A program made the translations under genes and the position numbers. Below, one piece after another: positions 26,314 to 35,188 of a DNA stretch of 64,000 nt. Under the pieces are notes generated by a model. The model was not told the origin of the DNA and ran no database searches. It saw only the letters and a list, made by a program, of their open reading frames with translations. Position 1 is the first letter of the stretch; every line of letters starts with the position of its first letter. This stretch comes from Flammeovirgaceae bacterium UBA5585 (GTDB taxonomy: Bacteria > Bacteroidota > Bacteroidia > Cytophagales > Cyclobacteriaceae). The stretch spans positions 372,001-436,000 of the forward strand of contig DILT01000013.1 of assembly GCA_002425185.1 (NCBI GenBank), in the 5' to 3' direction.

Positions 26314-26862
26314 TTATTTCTTAGGAGGTGTGGTTGTTGCGGCTTGTGGAGTAATGCCCATCTTTTTTAACACCAGATCGGAAATATCCGATTGGTCGTC
26401 TGCATAAAGCACTACATCTAAACCGCTTATTTGATTGGTGAGTACCATGGTAAAGGCGTTTGCTTTGGCAACCTCTTCAATGGCCTTGCCTACTTTCGTG
26501 TAAACGGGTTCCATTAATTGTACTTGCTTGCGCTGAAGATTTTCCTGTGAGTCTTGCTCCAGCTTTTGGATATTCTGCTGCAGTTGCTGCAACTCGCGTT
26601 CGGTGTTTTGCCGAACGGCATCAGGCACAGTAGTACCAAACTGTTGATACTCCTGCAGTTTCTTTTGAAACTCGGCAACTTTGCCATCATATTGTTTCTT
26701 CAGTTGGGCCTGAAGGGTTTGAAGTTCGGCCTCAATAGTTTTGGCCTCTGGCATTTGGCTGAAAATATATTCCACATCAGCAAAGCCGATTTTGGCGGGG
26801 TTTTGAGCCTGCGTAAACAGGGTTGCTAATCCAAAGGCTAACAGAAAAACGATTTTTTTCAT
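26314..26862 (-). CDS. Skp/OmpH-type periplasmic chaperone (distal copy)
   Basis: A 182-residue periplasmic chaperone of the OmpH/Skp family, which holds unfolded outer-membrane proteins for BamA. It has a signal peptide (KKIVFLLAFGLATLFTQAQ), the conserved KIGFADVEYIFSQMPEAK start, a long Gln/Glu/Lys-rich coiled coil (about 35-120) that forms the jellyfish-like tentacles, and the closing strands AFTMVLTNQISGLDVVLYAD. The final PPKK tail is proline-rich. The ATG at 26862 is preferred to an in-frame GTG one codon upstream. It is the second of two skp genes directly after bamA. Confidence 0.92.
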   Translation of the reverse strand: MKKIVFLLAFGLATLFTQAQNPAKIGFADVEYIFSQMPEAKTIEAELQTLQAQLKKQYDGKVAEFQKKLQEYQQFGTTVPDAVRQNTERELQQLQQNIQKLEQDSQENLQRKQVQLMEPVYTKVGKAIEEVAKANAFTMVLTNQISGLDVVLYADDQSDISDLVLKKMGITPQAATTTPPKK

Positions 26863-26885
26863 CACAGTTAATTTATTCAGTTTAA

Positions 26886-27422
26886 TTAATTTTTAATCTT
26901 ATCGTTAGGATCTCCCAACCCCAACTCATCCAAAACAAAGTCGGTATAATCAAACCGTGGATCGGTATAAATCATCACCAACTCCCCCGACTTATCAAAC
27001 ACAATGGCAAGGTTGTTTTGCTTAGCAACTTTATCCACGGCATCCCAAACTTTATCCTGCACCGGTTTAACTAATTCCTGCTTTTTAAGGAAGAACAACC
27101 CGCCAAATCCAAAAACTTTATTTTGATATTCCTTAAGTTCAATTTCCTTTTTCTTTATCAATTCCGTCCGTTCCTTTCGCATCTCTTCCGTCAGCAATAC
27201 TTGTTCTGCCTGAAGGGTGCTGTACATAGCCTCAACGTTTTTGGCCATGCCTTGAATTTCCTTGGTCCACAATTCAGATAACTGGTTTATCTCGTCCTGT
27301 GCCTTTTTATACTCGGGCATTTTGTTCAGGATAAAATCGGTATCAATGTATCCGAACCTCTGAGCGTTGACAAAATTCAGGCCGAAAATGAGAAAAAATA
27401 TTGTAATTAGATAAAACCGCAT
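26886..27422 (-). CDS. Skp/OmpH-type periplasmic chaperone (proximal copy)
   Basis: A 178-residue OmpH/Skp family protein with signal peptide (RFYLITIFFLIFGLNFVNAQ), the core start RFGYIDTDFILNKMPEYKKA, a charged coiled coil (about 37-125), and NNLAIVFDKSGELVMIYTDP strands. It differs clearly from the following copy: it is richer in Lys/Glu than Gln and has an aromatic FGFGGLFF insertion in the tentacle region. It lies three bases after bamA and 23 bases before the second skp, so all three are co-expressed. The two copies may serve different client sets, which is inference. Confidence 0.92.
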   Translation of the reverse strand: MRFYLITIFFLIFGLNFVNAQRFGYIDTDFILNKMPEYKKAQDEINQLSELWTKEIQGMAKNVEAMYSTLQAEQVLLTEEMRKERTELIKKKEIELKEYQNKVFGFGGLFFLKKQELVKPVQDKVWDAVDKVAKQNNLAIVFDKSGELVMIYTDPRFDYTDFVLDELGLGDPNDKIKN

Positions 27423-27425
27423 TTT

Positions 27426-30110
27426 TTAACGGATTTGTTGACCTATGGTGAACTGGAACTTCGCTCCGCTTCGTTGATTTGCGCTTCCTATCGGGAATGG
27501 ATCAAATCCATACCCCCAGTTCAACCCAATCAATCCAAAAGCAGGCATAAATATGCGGGCGCCAAAACCCGCTGTTTTATACATGATAAACGGATTAAAG
27601 TCCTCATAATTATTCCAGTTATTACCGGCTTCTACAAAAGTAAAGCCATAAATAGTGGCAGCATTGCCCGTGGTAATAGGGTAGCGAAGCTCAAGCCCAA
27701 ACTTATCGTATACAATTCCACCACGGACAGCTGTTGTACCGGCCTGGTTCGGGTATGGTGGCGTAATTTGATTGTCTTCATAACCACGTAAGGCTATGAT
27801 ATCCTGTCCAAGCACAAAGGCGCCAAAACCTCCGGCAAGTCCTGCGCCTCCCAGGTAGAATCGCTCAAAGGGTGTATAGTTTACTTTGGAGCTGTAACGG
27901 CCAATGAACCCAAAATGTGCTTTGGCTTCCAGTACCAGTTTATTTTTACGATCTAATGCTATATAATATTTGGCATCAAACATCCATTTGTGGTATTCAA
28001 CCCATTTGTTTATTTCCTGTGGCGTTGCCGTTTCGTAATTGATGTTACTCCATTGCGAATAGGGTGGTGTAAACGTTGCACTTAGAGAAATTTCTGAACC
28101 CTGAGAAGGATACATGGGGTTATCTACACTTCTTCTGGCCATCGTTGTGTTAAAGGTTATGCTATTGGCAACACAATCAGGGCAACCGGGTATGTAGCTT
28201 GGCGCGTTTTTTAATGTATATACTGAATAGGAAACAGAGTTCGTTAAGGTAAAGTAGTTGTCAGGCCATTCCAGCACTTTACCGATACCTACGGTTATGT
28301 TATCAACTTTAAGGGTAGAGTTCAGATCAAAGAAATTGGCCGCACCCTGCCCGGCAAACCGTGAAATGGATTTGTTGGCACTTACCGAAAGTGACTGTGG
28401 CTTGCGCCCGCCTAACCAAGGCTCTGAAAAAGAAATACTGTAGTTCTGAAAATTTCTACCATTGGCCTGAACACGAAGGGACAGCCGTTGTCCATCACCA
28501 ACCGGAAGTGGTCTCCATTTTTTAGGATGAGGTATATTTCTTAATGAAAAGTTATTGAACGTTAATCCTAAGGTGCCCACAAACCCAAAGGCACCACCCC
28601 ATCCACCGGAGAGTTCAATCTGATCGTTTGATTGCTCTTCAACCTTCCACTCAATGTCTACTGTGGCATTGGCTGGATTGGGTTGCAAATTCTGCCCGAT
28701 GGTTTGTGGATTGAAATAACCCAATTGACCAAGCTTCTGTTGTGTACGGATAATATCCGAGCGCCTGAATTTTTGCCCGGGCACCGTTGAAAGTTCTCTT
28801 CGGATAACGTGGTCGCTGGTACGATCATTACCCGAAATTGTAACCTCACTAATCGTAGCCTGCTCCCCTTCAGTAATGCGCATCTCAACATCAATGGAGT
28901 CACCTACAACAGCAACCTCTACCGGGTTTATTCTAAAGAACAGATACCCATCATCCATATACAGGCCGCTGATGTCCGGCCCTTTCGGATTAAAGGTTAG
29001 CTTTTTCTCAATCAATTCACGGTTATAGACATCACCCTTTTTGATACCCAAAATTGCATTAAGCGTTTTTTCTGTATGAATATAATTGCCTGTCCAGATA
29101 ATGTTTCTGAAGTAATACTTAGGGCCTTCGTCAATCACCAGATCGAGGTTGATGGTTTTTTTATTGAATTTGTAAAGTGTATCGAATGTTATTTCGGCAT
29201 CGCGGTATCCTTTTGAATTATAAAATTCAATGAGCTTCTTTTTGTCTTCATCATATTCGGCCTGAATAAACTTTGATCCTTTAAAAACATTAAGGCGCAC
29301 GTTATCACTCATGAACTCTTTAACTTCCTGCCAGCTTACATCATACGAGGAGGTGAAGTATGTTTTTACATCGCGGGGTTTAAAAGCAAGCACCTTGCTG
29401 ATAAGGGTGCGGTGAAGCGAGAAGCGCGGATGTTCTGCGGTTTTCTTCATCTTTGCTTTTAGTTTTCCATCCGATATGTTTTCGTTACCCTGAATGGAAA
29501 TTTTGTTAATCTTTACTTTTGAATTTGTGTTAACAGCAATTTTCAGGCGGATACCATCTGTAGCAATGGTGTCACGCTCCTGCAGGATTTTAACTTCGGT
29601 ATTCAAAAATCCCTTTTTCACAAAAAATTTCTTCACAGCCAATTCGGTATTCCGCAGCATGGCATCGTTTACAATTTTACCCCGGATGAGTGTAAGTTCT
29701 TCTTTCAGTGATGATTCCTGCGATTTGTTAATGCCGCTGAAATAGAAATTGGTTAACCGGGGACGCTCCGCCATTTTAATTTCCAGCCAAACATTTTCGC
29801 CTTCTATTTTCTGAACTCCTATGGTGACGTCACCGATCAATCCGTGCTTCCAAAGTTTGCGTATGGCCCCTGAAATTGCATCACCAGGAATTTTAATTTT
29901 ATCACCCACCCGTAACCCGGTAAGCGATACCATGGCATTTTTATCCAGAATATTTAATCCGGTTACTTCGATGCCCGCAATAAAATACTCAGCCGGATTA
30001 GCATAATTCAAATTATCGGTTGCGGTCCGTTCAGTGCGCCCTCTGCGAAACTGCGCTACGCTTTCAAAACCCACAATAAGTAAGAAGATAATCAGTACAC
30101 TCGTTCTCAT
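27426..30110 (-). CDS. bamA: BamA, outer-membrane protein assembly factor
   Basis: An 894-residue Omp85-family protein, the central insertase for outer-membrane beta barrels. After the signal peptide (to about residue 19) come several POTRA domains (about 42-480; e.g. YFIAGIEVTGLNILDKNAMV and VTISGNDRTSDHVIRREL), then a 16-strand barrel with the SFSEPWLGGRKP strand and the loop-6 motif IALRGYEDNQ. The C-terminus ends in a strand with GAKFQFTIGQQIR. The gene starts directly after the uppS stop with no gap and is followed by two skp genes, the usual Bacteroidota order. Confidence 0.96.
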   Translation of the reverse strand: MRTSVLIIFLLIVGFESVAQFRRGRTERTATDNLNYANPAEYFIAGIEVTGLNILDKNAMVSLTGLRVGDKIKIPGDAISGAIRKLWKHGLIGDVTIGVQKIEGENVWLEIKMAERPRLTNFYFSGINKSQESSLKEELTLIRGKIVNDAMLRNTELAVKKFFVKKGFLNTEVKILQERDTIATDGIRLKIAVNTNSKVKINKISIQGNENISDGKLKAKMKKTAEHPRFSLHRTLISKVLAFKPRDVKTYFTSSYDVSWQEVKEFMSDNVRLNVFKGSKFIQAEYDEDKKKLIEFYNSKGYRDAEITFDTLYKFNKKTINLDLVIDEGPKYYFRNIIWTGNYIHTEKTLNAILGIKKGDVYNRELIEKKLTFNPKGPDISGLYMDDGYLFFRINPVEVAVVGDSIDVEMRITEGEQATISEVTISGNDRTSDHVIRRELSTVPGQKFRRSDIIRTQQKLGQLGYFNPQTIGQNLQPNPANATVDIEWKVEEQSNDQIELSGGWGGAFGFVGTLGLTFNNFSLRNIPHPKKWRPLPVGDGQRLSLRVQANGRNFQNYSISFSEPWLGGRKPQSLSVSANKSISRFAGQGAANFFDLNSTLKVDNITVGIGKVLEWPDNYFTLTNSVSYSVYTLKNAPSYIPGCPDCVANSITFNTTMARRSVDNPMYPSQGSEISLSATFTPPYSQWSNINYETATPQEINKWVEYHKWMFDAKYYIALDRKNKLVLEAKAHFGFIGRYSSKVNYTPFERFYLGGAGLAGGFGAFVLGQDIIALRGYEDNQITPPYPNQAGTTAVRGGIVYDKFGLELRYPITTGNAATIYGFTFVEAGNNWNNYEDFNPFIMYKTAGFGARIFMPAFGLIGLNWGYGFDPFPIGSANQRSGAKFQFTIGQQIR

Positions 30111-30863
30111 TCAGCTAACCGGATTCAATTGTTCACTTGTTTTACCAAACCTGCGTTCGCGTTGTTGGTACGACCAGATGGCTTCATATAAATTTTCCTT
30201 GCGGAAATCTGGCCAAAGGGTTGGGGTAATATACAACTCCGTATAAGCAATTTGCCACAGCAAAAAGTTGCTCACGCGCATTTCACCGCTGGTGCGGATT
30301 AATAATTCCGGATCGGGTATGCCCGAGGTTTGAAGATATTTTTCAATATGATTCTCTGTAATAGAGGCGGCAGGTAGTATTCCGTTTTGTACATCTTCCG
30401 CCAGCGCTTTCACAGCCTGAGTTATTTCCCATCGGCCACTATAGCTCAGCGCAAGCACCACGGTAAGTCCGGTGTTGTTTTTGGTCATATCTACGGCCCA
30501 GGCTAGGTTTTTCTGGCATGCCTCCGGAAGGTGGGATGTTTGACCAATGGTAATTAGTTTTACCCGGTTCTCCATCAAAGTGTTTATTTCTTCTTTAAGT
30601 GTATTTACCAGCAGTTCCATTAACCCATCCACCTCTTCTTTTGGCCTTGCCCAATTTTCGGTTGAAAATGCATAAAGGGTAAGATACGCTACTCCCAATT
30701 CTCCACATCCCTCGGTTACATCACGAACCGCCTTGACTGCATTGCGATGTCCGAAAATACGCAGGGCGCCCTTTTTCTTAGCCCAACGGCCATTTCCGTC
30801 CATTATTACGGCTATATGTCGAGGAAGCTTAGTAGGGTCAATATGTTCTTTAAAAGAAGCCAC
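30111..30863 (-). CDS. uppS: UppS, undecaprenyl diphosphate synthase
   Basis: A 250-residue cis-prenyltransferase that makes undecaprenyl diphosphate, the lipid carrier for cell-wall and surface glycans. Catalytic Asp22 sits in IAVIMDGNGRWAKKKG (17-32); GHRNAVKAV, YLTLYAFSTENWARP and IRTSGEMRVSNFLLWQIAYTE supply the diphosphate and IPP sites. The last of these is the family signature with RxSG. The start is GTG at 30863; a full promoter ends seven bases upstream, so the transcript may be leaderless. It abuts bamA. Confidence 0.96.
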   Translation of the reverse strand: MASFKEHIDPTKLPRHIAVIMDGNGRWAKKKGALRIFGHRNAVKAVRDVTEGCGELGVAYLTLYAFSTENWARPKEEVDGLMELLVNTLKEEINTLMENRVKLITIGQTSHLPEACQKNLAWAVDMTKNNTGLTVVLALSYSGRWEITQAVKALAEDVQNGILPAASITENHIEKYLQTSGIPDPELLIRTSGEMRVSNFLLWQIAYTELYITPTLWPDFRKENLYEAIWSYQQRERRFGKTSEQLNPVS

Positions 30864-30870
30864 AGGGGGC

Positions 30871-30903
30871 CAAAATTAGAGTATTTTAAACAACTTTTAT
30901 CAA
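30871..30903 (-). promoter_or_regulatory. Promoter of uppS-bamA-skp-skp
   Basis: TTG (30903-30901), 22 bases, TAATTTTG (30878-30871), a full consensus. The GTG start of uppS is only seven bases further, so the mRNA has almost no leader. Confidence 0.7.
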
Positions 30904-30928
30904 AATATACCAGGCGGTTTTAACAGGC

Positions 30929-31609
30929 CTACTTGTAGGGATTTTTAGGGCAGGGGATATCGTAAAAAGTTCGGGTTAGCGTTATGCCCACAAAAAAGTA
31001 ATTATCAAAATCGTTAGGATTGCCGTACTGGTAATTTTTCTGCACGGGATCACCATCCGAGAGGTTATCCAGGTAATCGAAAAAGGTTTTACGGATACCC
31101 ACCTCTAAGGCCACATAAAACTTTGGATTAACAATGTATTTAAAACCACCTCCAAAAGGTAAGGTGCCTTGCACATTACTATACTCTTCGGGTTTAACAT
31201 CATAACCGGAAATACCAAACAACCCGAAGCCAGCAAAAAGGTAAGGCGTGTAACGCATGGGTGTTTTTATATCACGCCAGTTCAGAAAGTGATATTCAAA
31301 ACCAATGCTTGTTTCAAACAAAAATGTATTGAACGATGCATTGCGCGCAGAAGCAAAGGCATCAACAGGAACCTCTTTTGCACCAACTTGTCCGGCTGTA
31401 ATGGTAGCTCTGAAACTTACAACCTTGCTGATGTTGGATCGGTAGTAAACCGTTCCGGCCAATTTGGAGTTGCGGATGTTGTAGGTTCGCACCAAATCGC
31501 CAGTGTAATTAAACGTACCAAGCCCAAACCCAATTTCAGACCGTTGTGAAAAAGCAGAAAGACTGCCTAACAGAAAAGTGATAAAAAATAATGACCGGTT
31601 AACCGTCAT
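30929..31609 (-). CDS. DUF6089 outer-membrane protein (second copy)
   Basis: A 226-residue DUF6089-type protein with signal peptide (NRSLFFITFLLGSLSAFSQ) and alternating-residue beta strands of an 8-stranded outer-membrane barrel: SEIGFGLGTFNYTGDL, FETSIGFEYHFLNW, YTPYLFAGFGLFGISGYDV, YVALEVGIRKTFFDYLDNLS. The DUF6089 family is fixed next to uppS/bamA in Bacteroidota and has no known function. Its ATG overlaps the stop of the larger DUF6089 gene by four bases. The barrel is a plausible BamA client or partner (inference). Confidence 0.85.
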   Translation of the reverse strand: MTVNRSLFFITFLLGSLSAFSQRSEIGFGLGTFNYTGDLVRTYNIRNSKLAGTVYYRSNISKVVSFRATITAGQVGAKEVPVDAFASARNASFNTFLFETSIGFEYHFLNWRDIKTPMRYTPYLFAGFGLFGISGYDVKPEEYSNVQGTLPFGGGFKYIVNPKFYVALEVGIRKTFFDYLDNLSDGDPVQKNYQYGNPNDFDNYFFVGITLTRTFYDIPCPKNPYK

Positions 31610-32646
31610 CTGAACTTAGCCCGGTGAAAGGTTTTTCCAAGAATGTAAGTAAGTCTTACCGTGGTTACCATGTAAATATCCCTATCGCCCGCCCGGCCAC
31701 GCATGTTCATGGTGCCGTCCGAATTAATATGTCCATAACCTGAAACGGTTTCAAAACTGCCATAACCAGTGTAACGATTAGCAAGGATTTCTTGAACGCG
31801 TGCATTTACAGGTTGAACCTCATTAGAGCGATAGGCCATTGCCCTGGCTTTTTCACTTGATAATGTAGTCAAATCAACGTAGTTACCGCTTACATCATCC
31901 AGGTAGTCGGTGAAGGTGTAGCGAAATCCAAATTCTCCCGATATATCCATAACCTCGTTTATTCTAAAACGAGCGCCAATACCAAATGGTATAGCAAACT
32001 GAACTAAACTGTATGATTTTCCTTCGGTAGTCAAGGGCTTCAAGTCAACCCATTGCCCCGCATCGCTAAACGCGTTACCTAACAAATCAGTTTGTGGCAC
32101 TTGTGCCTGTGGATTATGATGGAATACGGCAACCCCGGCAAATAGATAAGGAGTCCACGGAACACGACTAATATAGGTTGCCTGATTTTCAAAAAGATCA
32201 ACTTGCGCAATAGCCGATAATTCCTTGATACGATTTCTGAACGATAAATTTCGTACATAACGGAAGACACCGTTATCGACATCGTTAGGGTCTGCCGAGT
32301 CGCTATCCGATCCGCGTATACCCCCGTACATAAAGCTTCCGGTTAATTGATAGCGTGGTCCAAAACGGTGTGTGAACGAAATCCCAACGGCCGGGCGTGT
32401 AAAGCCAATGTCCGTACTGATTCGTTTTGGCGAAGGGGACAAATCTCCGAAGTAGTTGAATGCATTCAGAGAAACACCCAGGGAATTATAAATCTTATCC
32501 TTACCAAATCCGGATTTTTTCCCTCGATAACTGGCAATACGCTTATTGTTCTTCTTGATGTTTCGCCTGTTCATCTGGCTGTAGGCCTCTTCAGCGGAAA
32601 AGGTCAATAATAAGCACGCCAAAATCAGGTAAGCCAACTTTCTCAT
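31606..32646 (-). CDS. DUF6089 outer-membrane protein (first, longer copy)
   Basis: A 346-residue paralogue of the next gene. Signal peptide (RKLAYLILACLLLTFSAEEA), a basic linker (NRRNIKKNNKRIASYRGKKS, about 27-45), then barrel strands YNSLGVSLNAFNYFGDLS, AVGISFTHRFGPRYQLTGSF and YTPYLFAGVAVFHHN, with a longer extracellular loop region than the short copy. The basic linker after the signal peptide is unusual for an outer-membrane protein and could bind peptidoglycan or LPS (inference). The TACCTTTG box at 32681-32688 is 34 bases upstream, so expression can be independent of nadK. The gene overlaps the next by four bases. Confidence 0.85.
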   Translation of the reverse strand: MRKLAYLILACLLLTFSAEEAYSQMNRRNIKKNNKRIASYRGKKSGFGKDKIYNSLGVSLNAFNYFGDLSPSPKRISTDIGFTRPAVGISFTHRFGPRYQLTGSFMYGGIRGSDSDSADPNDVDNGVFRYVRNLSFRNRIKELSAIAQVDLFENQATYISRVPWTPYLFAGVAVFHHNPQAQVPQTDLLGNAFSDAGQWVDLKPLTTEGKSYSLVQFAIPFGIGARFRINEVMDISGEFGFRYTFTDYLDDVSGNYVDLTTLSSEKARAMAYRSNEVQPVNARVQEILANRYTGYGSFETVSGYGHINSDGTMNMRGRAGDRDIYMVTTVRLTYILGKTFHRAKFR

Positions 32647-32680
32647 TATTACGGATAAGTGTTTAAAAATCAGTAAGCTA

Positions 32681-32688
32681 CAAAGGTA
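32681..32688 (-). promoter_or_regulatory. -7 box of DUF6089 pair
   Basis: TACCTTTG on the minus strand is a full TAnnTTTG match, 34 bases before the ATG at 32646. No TTG at 17-23 bases is seen. Confidence 0.5.
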
Positions 32689-32697
32689 AATAAAAAT

Positions 32698-33573
32698 TCA
32701 ATTTCTAATATCTAATCCCCAATTAAGCTTCTGCCTCAGGGTTTTAAAATAAGTCTGATCCTCAAGTTGAATAAGATTGGCTTTAAAGGCTTCTTTTTTC
32801 ACCTTTAATTTAACGGTATTGTCAACAATGGCCGTTCTGGAGTCGAGTGAGATAAGGAATTTTTTACTCCTTCCCTCCACTTCAAAGGTAATTTCGGATT
32901 GATCGGGAACCACAATAGGACGCACCGTTAAATTGTGTGGACTCACCGGAGTAATAATGAAGTTTCCGGAACGCGGAAACACCAAGGGGCCTCCGCAACT
33001 TAATGAGTAGCCCGTTGAGCCAGTTGGTGTGGCCACAATAATTCCATCAGCCCAGTACGAATTAAGAAACTCACCGTTGATATACGTATGCACGGTAATC
33101 ATGGATGAAGAATCTTTTTTTACAACGGTAAAATCATTCAACGCGAAGTTGAGTTTGCCAAACAGTTTTTTGTTTGACTCCAACCTGAGCATGGCACGCT
33201 TGTCTATCGAATACATTCCAGTAAAGAGCTTTTGCAATGCTCGTTCTGTTTCAAGACCACTGATGGTGGCTAAAAATCCTAGTCGCCCTGTATTAATACC
33301 CAGAATAGGTGTTTCGGCAGGCCCGATGTGGGTAATTGATTCTAGTAATGTACCATCTCCGCCAATGCTGAGAAATGCATTTAGTTTTTTTAATGAATCG
33401 CCAGGCTCATAGATTTTCCAGCTGAAGTTTTTGAACGCTGAACCTTTGAGCAGCTTCTCATATTTTGTGGATACAAATAACTCTGCTTTATGCTGAGTAA
33501 GGATTTGAAAAATAAGCTTAATGAAGTCTGCCGACTGCCGGTTAAACTCCTTTCCATGAATGCCTATCTTCAT
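32698..33573 (-). CDS. nadK: NAD kinase
   Basis: A 291-residue ATP-NAD kinase that makes NADP. The hallmark GGDGT is at 71-75 (with Asp73 catalytic), followed by LGINTGRLGFLATI, the NAD site ALNDFTVVKKD and WADGIIVATPTGSTGYSLSCGG. Length and order are normal. It precedes the DUF6089-uppS-bamA block, a conserved Bacteroidota arrangement. A palindrome CCGGCA-G-TGCCGG lies 18 bases before the start. Confidence 0.95.
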   Translation of the reverse strand: MKIGIHGKEFNRQSADFIKLIFQILTQHKAELFVSTKYEKLLKGSAFKNFSWKIYEPGDSLKKLNAFLSIGGDGTLLESITHIGPAETPILGINTGRLGFLATISGLETERALQKLFTGMYSIDKRAMLRLESNKKLFGKLNFALNDFTVVKKDSSSMITVHTYINGEFLNSYWADGIIVATPTGSTGYSLSCGGPLVFPRSGNFIITPVSPHNLTVRPIVVPDQSEITFEVEGRSKKFLISLDSRTAIVDNTVKLKVKKEAFKANLIQLEDQTYFKTLRQKLNWGLDIRN

Positions 33574-33669
33574 ATCAAAACAAAATTTATCCGGCAGTGC
33601 CGGTTCCGGAATGCCGCGAACCTTAAAGGTACAACCGAATTACGGAAGGGAAAAGCTGCAGGGAAAGAG

Positions 33670-34335
33670 TTAAATGTCGAGGTAGCGAAGGAGCATATCC
33701 AAACGTTCCTTTTCTGTTCCTATCGGGCTTGACTCCTGGTACCGCCCGATAACCCGGTAATTGAAGCGCTCCAGGGTAGCCACTATTCGTGACAAATCAA
33801 CCTGATTCAGCTTAAGGGTGAGCCTGATTTTCCCCACATCCAAGGGGTCATCTTTAACAATGCTGCTTAAGATTTTTGTATTGTTCTCTTCAATTAGTCG
33901 ACTGATTTCTGCCAGAGAATAATCATTATGGTTCATCGACAAAACCAAAATCCCCCCGGGCATTTGTACGGCTGCTGTTTGCGCAAATGAGGTGATCGTG
34001 TCCTGAACGGTAATGACACCGTAATACTGACCAAGATCATCCAGCACCGCTACCATTTGCAGTTTGTTATCGGCAGCAATTTTCAGAATGTCGTAGAAAT
34101 GGCTGGTTGTTGAAACATAACATTTTTCACCTGTAAGCTTAAACTCACCAACATTTTTCTCAATGTTGTTGGTTTCAAGAATTATTTCTTCGGAGATAAA
34201 GCCAAGAAGTTTGCCATTATCCACCACGGGCATATGATTACACCGAAACTCTTCCATCCACACGATGGCTTTGTGCGCATCATCGGTAGCCTTCAGGGGC
34301 GGAATCATGTGGTTAATGAGATCTTCGGCTATCAC
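33670..34335 (-). CDS. CBS-pair protein with ACT-like tail
   Basis: A 221-residue protein with two CBS repeats (about 1-60, MIPPLKATDDAHKAIVWMEE..MPVVDNGKLLGFI, and about 70-125, VSTTSHFYDILKIA..MVAVLDDLGQYYGVI) and a C-terminal ACT-like domain (about 145-215, GGILVLSMNHNDYSLAEISRL). CBS pairs bind adenosine nucleotides (AMP, ATP, SAM) and ACT domains bind amino acids or sense metabolites. The arrangement resembles AcuB-type proteins. The partner and ligand are unknown; the neighbour nadK suggests nucleotide sensing (inference). Start is GTG at 34335. It follows the hydrolase gene on the same strand. Confidence 0.8.
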   Translation of the reverse strand: MIAEDLINHMIPPLKATDDAHKAIVWMEEFRCNHMPVVDNGKLLGFISEEIILETNNIEKNVGEFKLTGEKCYVSTTSHFYDILKIAADNKLQMVAVLDDLGQYYGVITVQDTITSFAQTAAVQMPGGILVLSMNHNDYSLAEISRLIEENNTKILSSIVKDDPLDVGKIRLTLKLNQVDLSRIVATLERFNYRVIGRYQESSPIGTEKERLDMLLRYLDI

Positions 34336-34362
34336 GGGTAAAGAATTTCACACATATATACC

Positions 34363-35115
34363 TCAATTGAGCAAAAAGTCTTCCATAAGCTCATTAAATT
34401 TTTCAGGGTGCTCCATCATGGGCGCATGACAGCAATTATCAATGAATTTTAAGGATGAGTTTGGAATCAGCCGGTTAAATTCATGTGCTACCATGGGCGG
34501 TGTTATGGTATCGTTAAGCCCCCACACTAACAAGGTGGGTACCTTAATGTTAGGGATTTCGTCAGCCATATTATTTCGTTGTGCCGACTTTGCAATAGCC
34601 ACAATACGCATGCATTTCGGAATACTGTTGGTGGTTTCGAACACCTCGTCCACCAATTCCTTAGTGGCTACTTTGGGGTCAAAAAATGTATACGACACCC
34701 GTTCGCGGATGTATTCATAATTACCTCTTTTTGGATAGGAGCCACCCATGGAGTCTTCAAACAATCCGGAACTTCCGGTAAGGATAAGTTTTTTAACCTT
34801 ATCAGGATTTTTGAGGGTGTATACCAATGCAACGTGACCTCCTAAGCTGTTCCCCATGATGATCATATCATCAAGTTTTTTAAGTGCAACAAACTCCTCC
34901 ACAAATTTCCGTAATCCTTCCAGTCCGGCTTCGCGTACAGGCATTTCGTATATGGGAAGCATGGGAATGACAACCCTGAAGTTGGCAGCAAAACGGTTTA
35001 CAACACCTTGCCAATTGCTGAGCGCCCCAAAAAGCCCATGCAACAACATCAGTACAGGCCCATTACCCTCATCAACATACTTAAAGCCCTTATCTTCTTT
35101 AACGGTTAGTGCCAT
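34363..35115 (-). CDS. Alpha/beta-fold hydrolase
   Basis: A 250-residue alpha/beta hydrolase. Oxyanion motif LLHGLFG (25-31), nucleophile Ser90 in IMGNSLGGHVAL, acid Asp in LLVWGLNDTITP and base His in NCCHAPMMEHPEKF, so the triad is intact. Likely a cytoplasmic esterase or C-C hydrolase; the substrate is unknown. An upstream TTG at 35136 would add seven residues, but the ATG at 35115 begins right at the first strand and a TACATTTT box lies about 20 bases before it. A hydrolase at this position, between cvpA and the CBS protein, recurs in related genomes (from memory). Confidence 0.85.
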   Translation of the reverse strand: MALTVKEDKGFKYVDEGNGPVLMLLHGLFGALSNWQGVVNRFAANFRVVIPMLPIYEMPVREAGLEGLRKFVEEFVALKKLDDMIIMGNSLGGHVALVYTLKNPDKVKKLILTGSSGLFEDSMGGSYPKRGNYEYIRERVSYTFFDPKVATKELVDEVFETTNSIPKCMRIVAIAKSAQRNNMADEIPNIKVPTLLVWGLNDTITPPMVAHEFNRLIPNSSLKFIDNCCHAPMMEHPEKFNELMEDFLLN

Positions 35116-35188
35116 AGTTGCTTGATTAATAACCAAAATGTAAAGAAAAAAAATTCAACTTGTAATAGCGGAACGTGTTGAAAAATCT

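Noticed and set aside
27435..27791. Plus-strand frame opposite the bamA 3' end
   Set aside because: Lies fully within bamA on the other strand and has no family features; treated as a shadow.
33591..33603. Palindrome CCGGCAGTGCCGG before nadK
   Set aside because: Too short and tightly looped to be a terminator; could be an operator but there is no second copy or supporting evidence.
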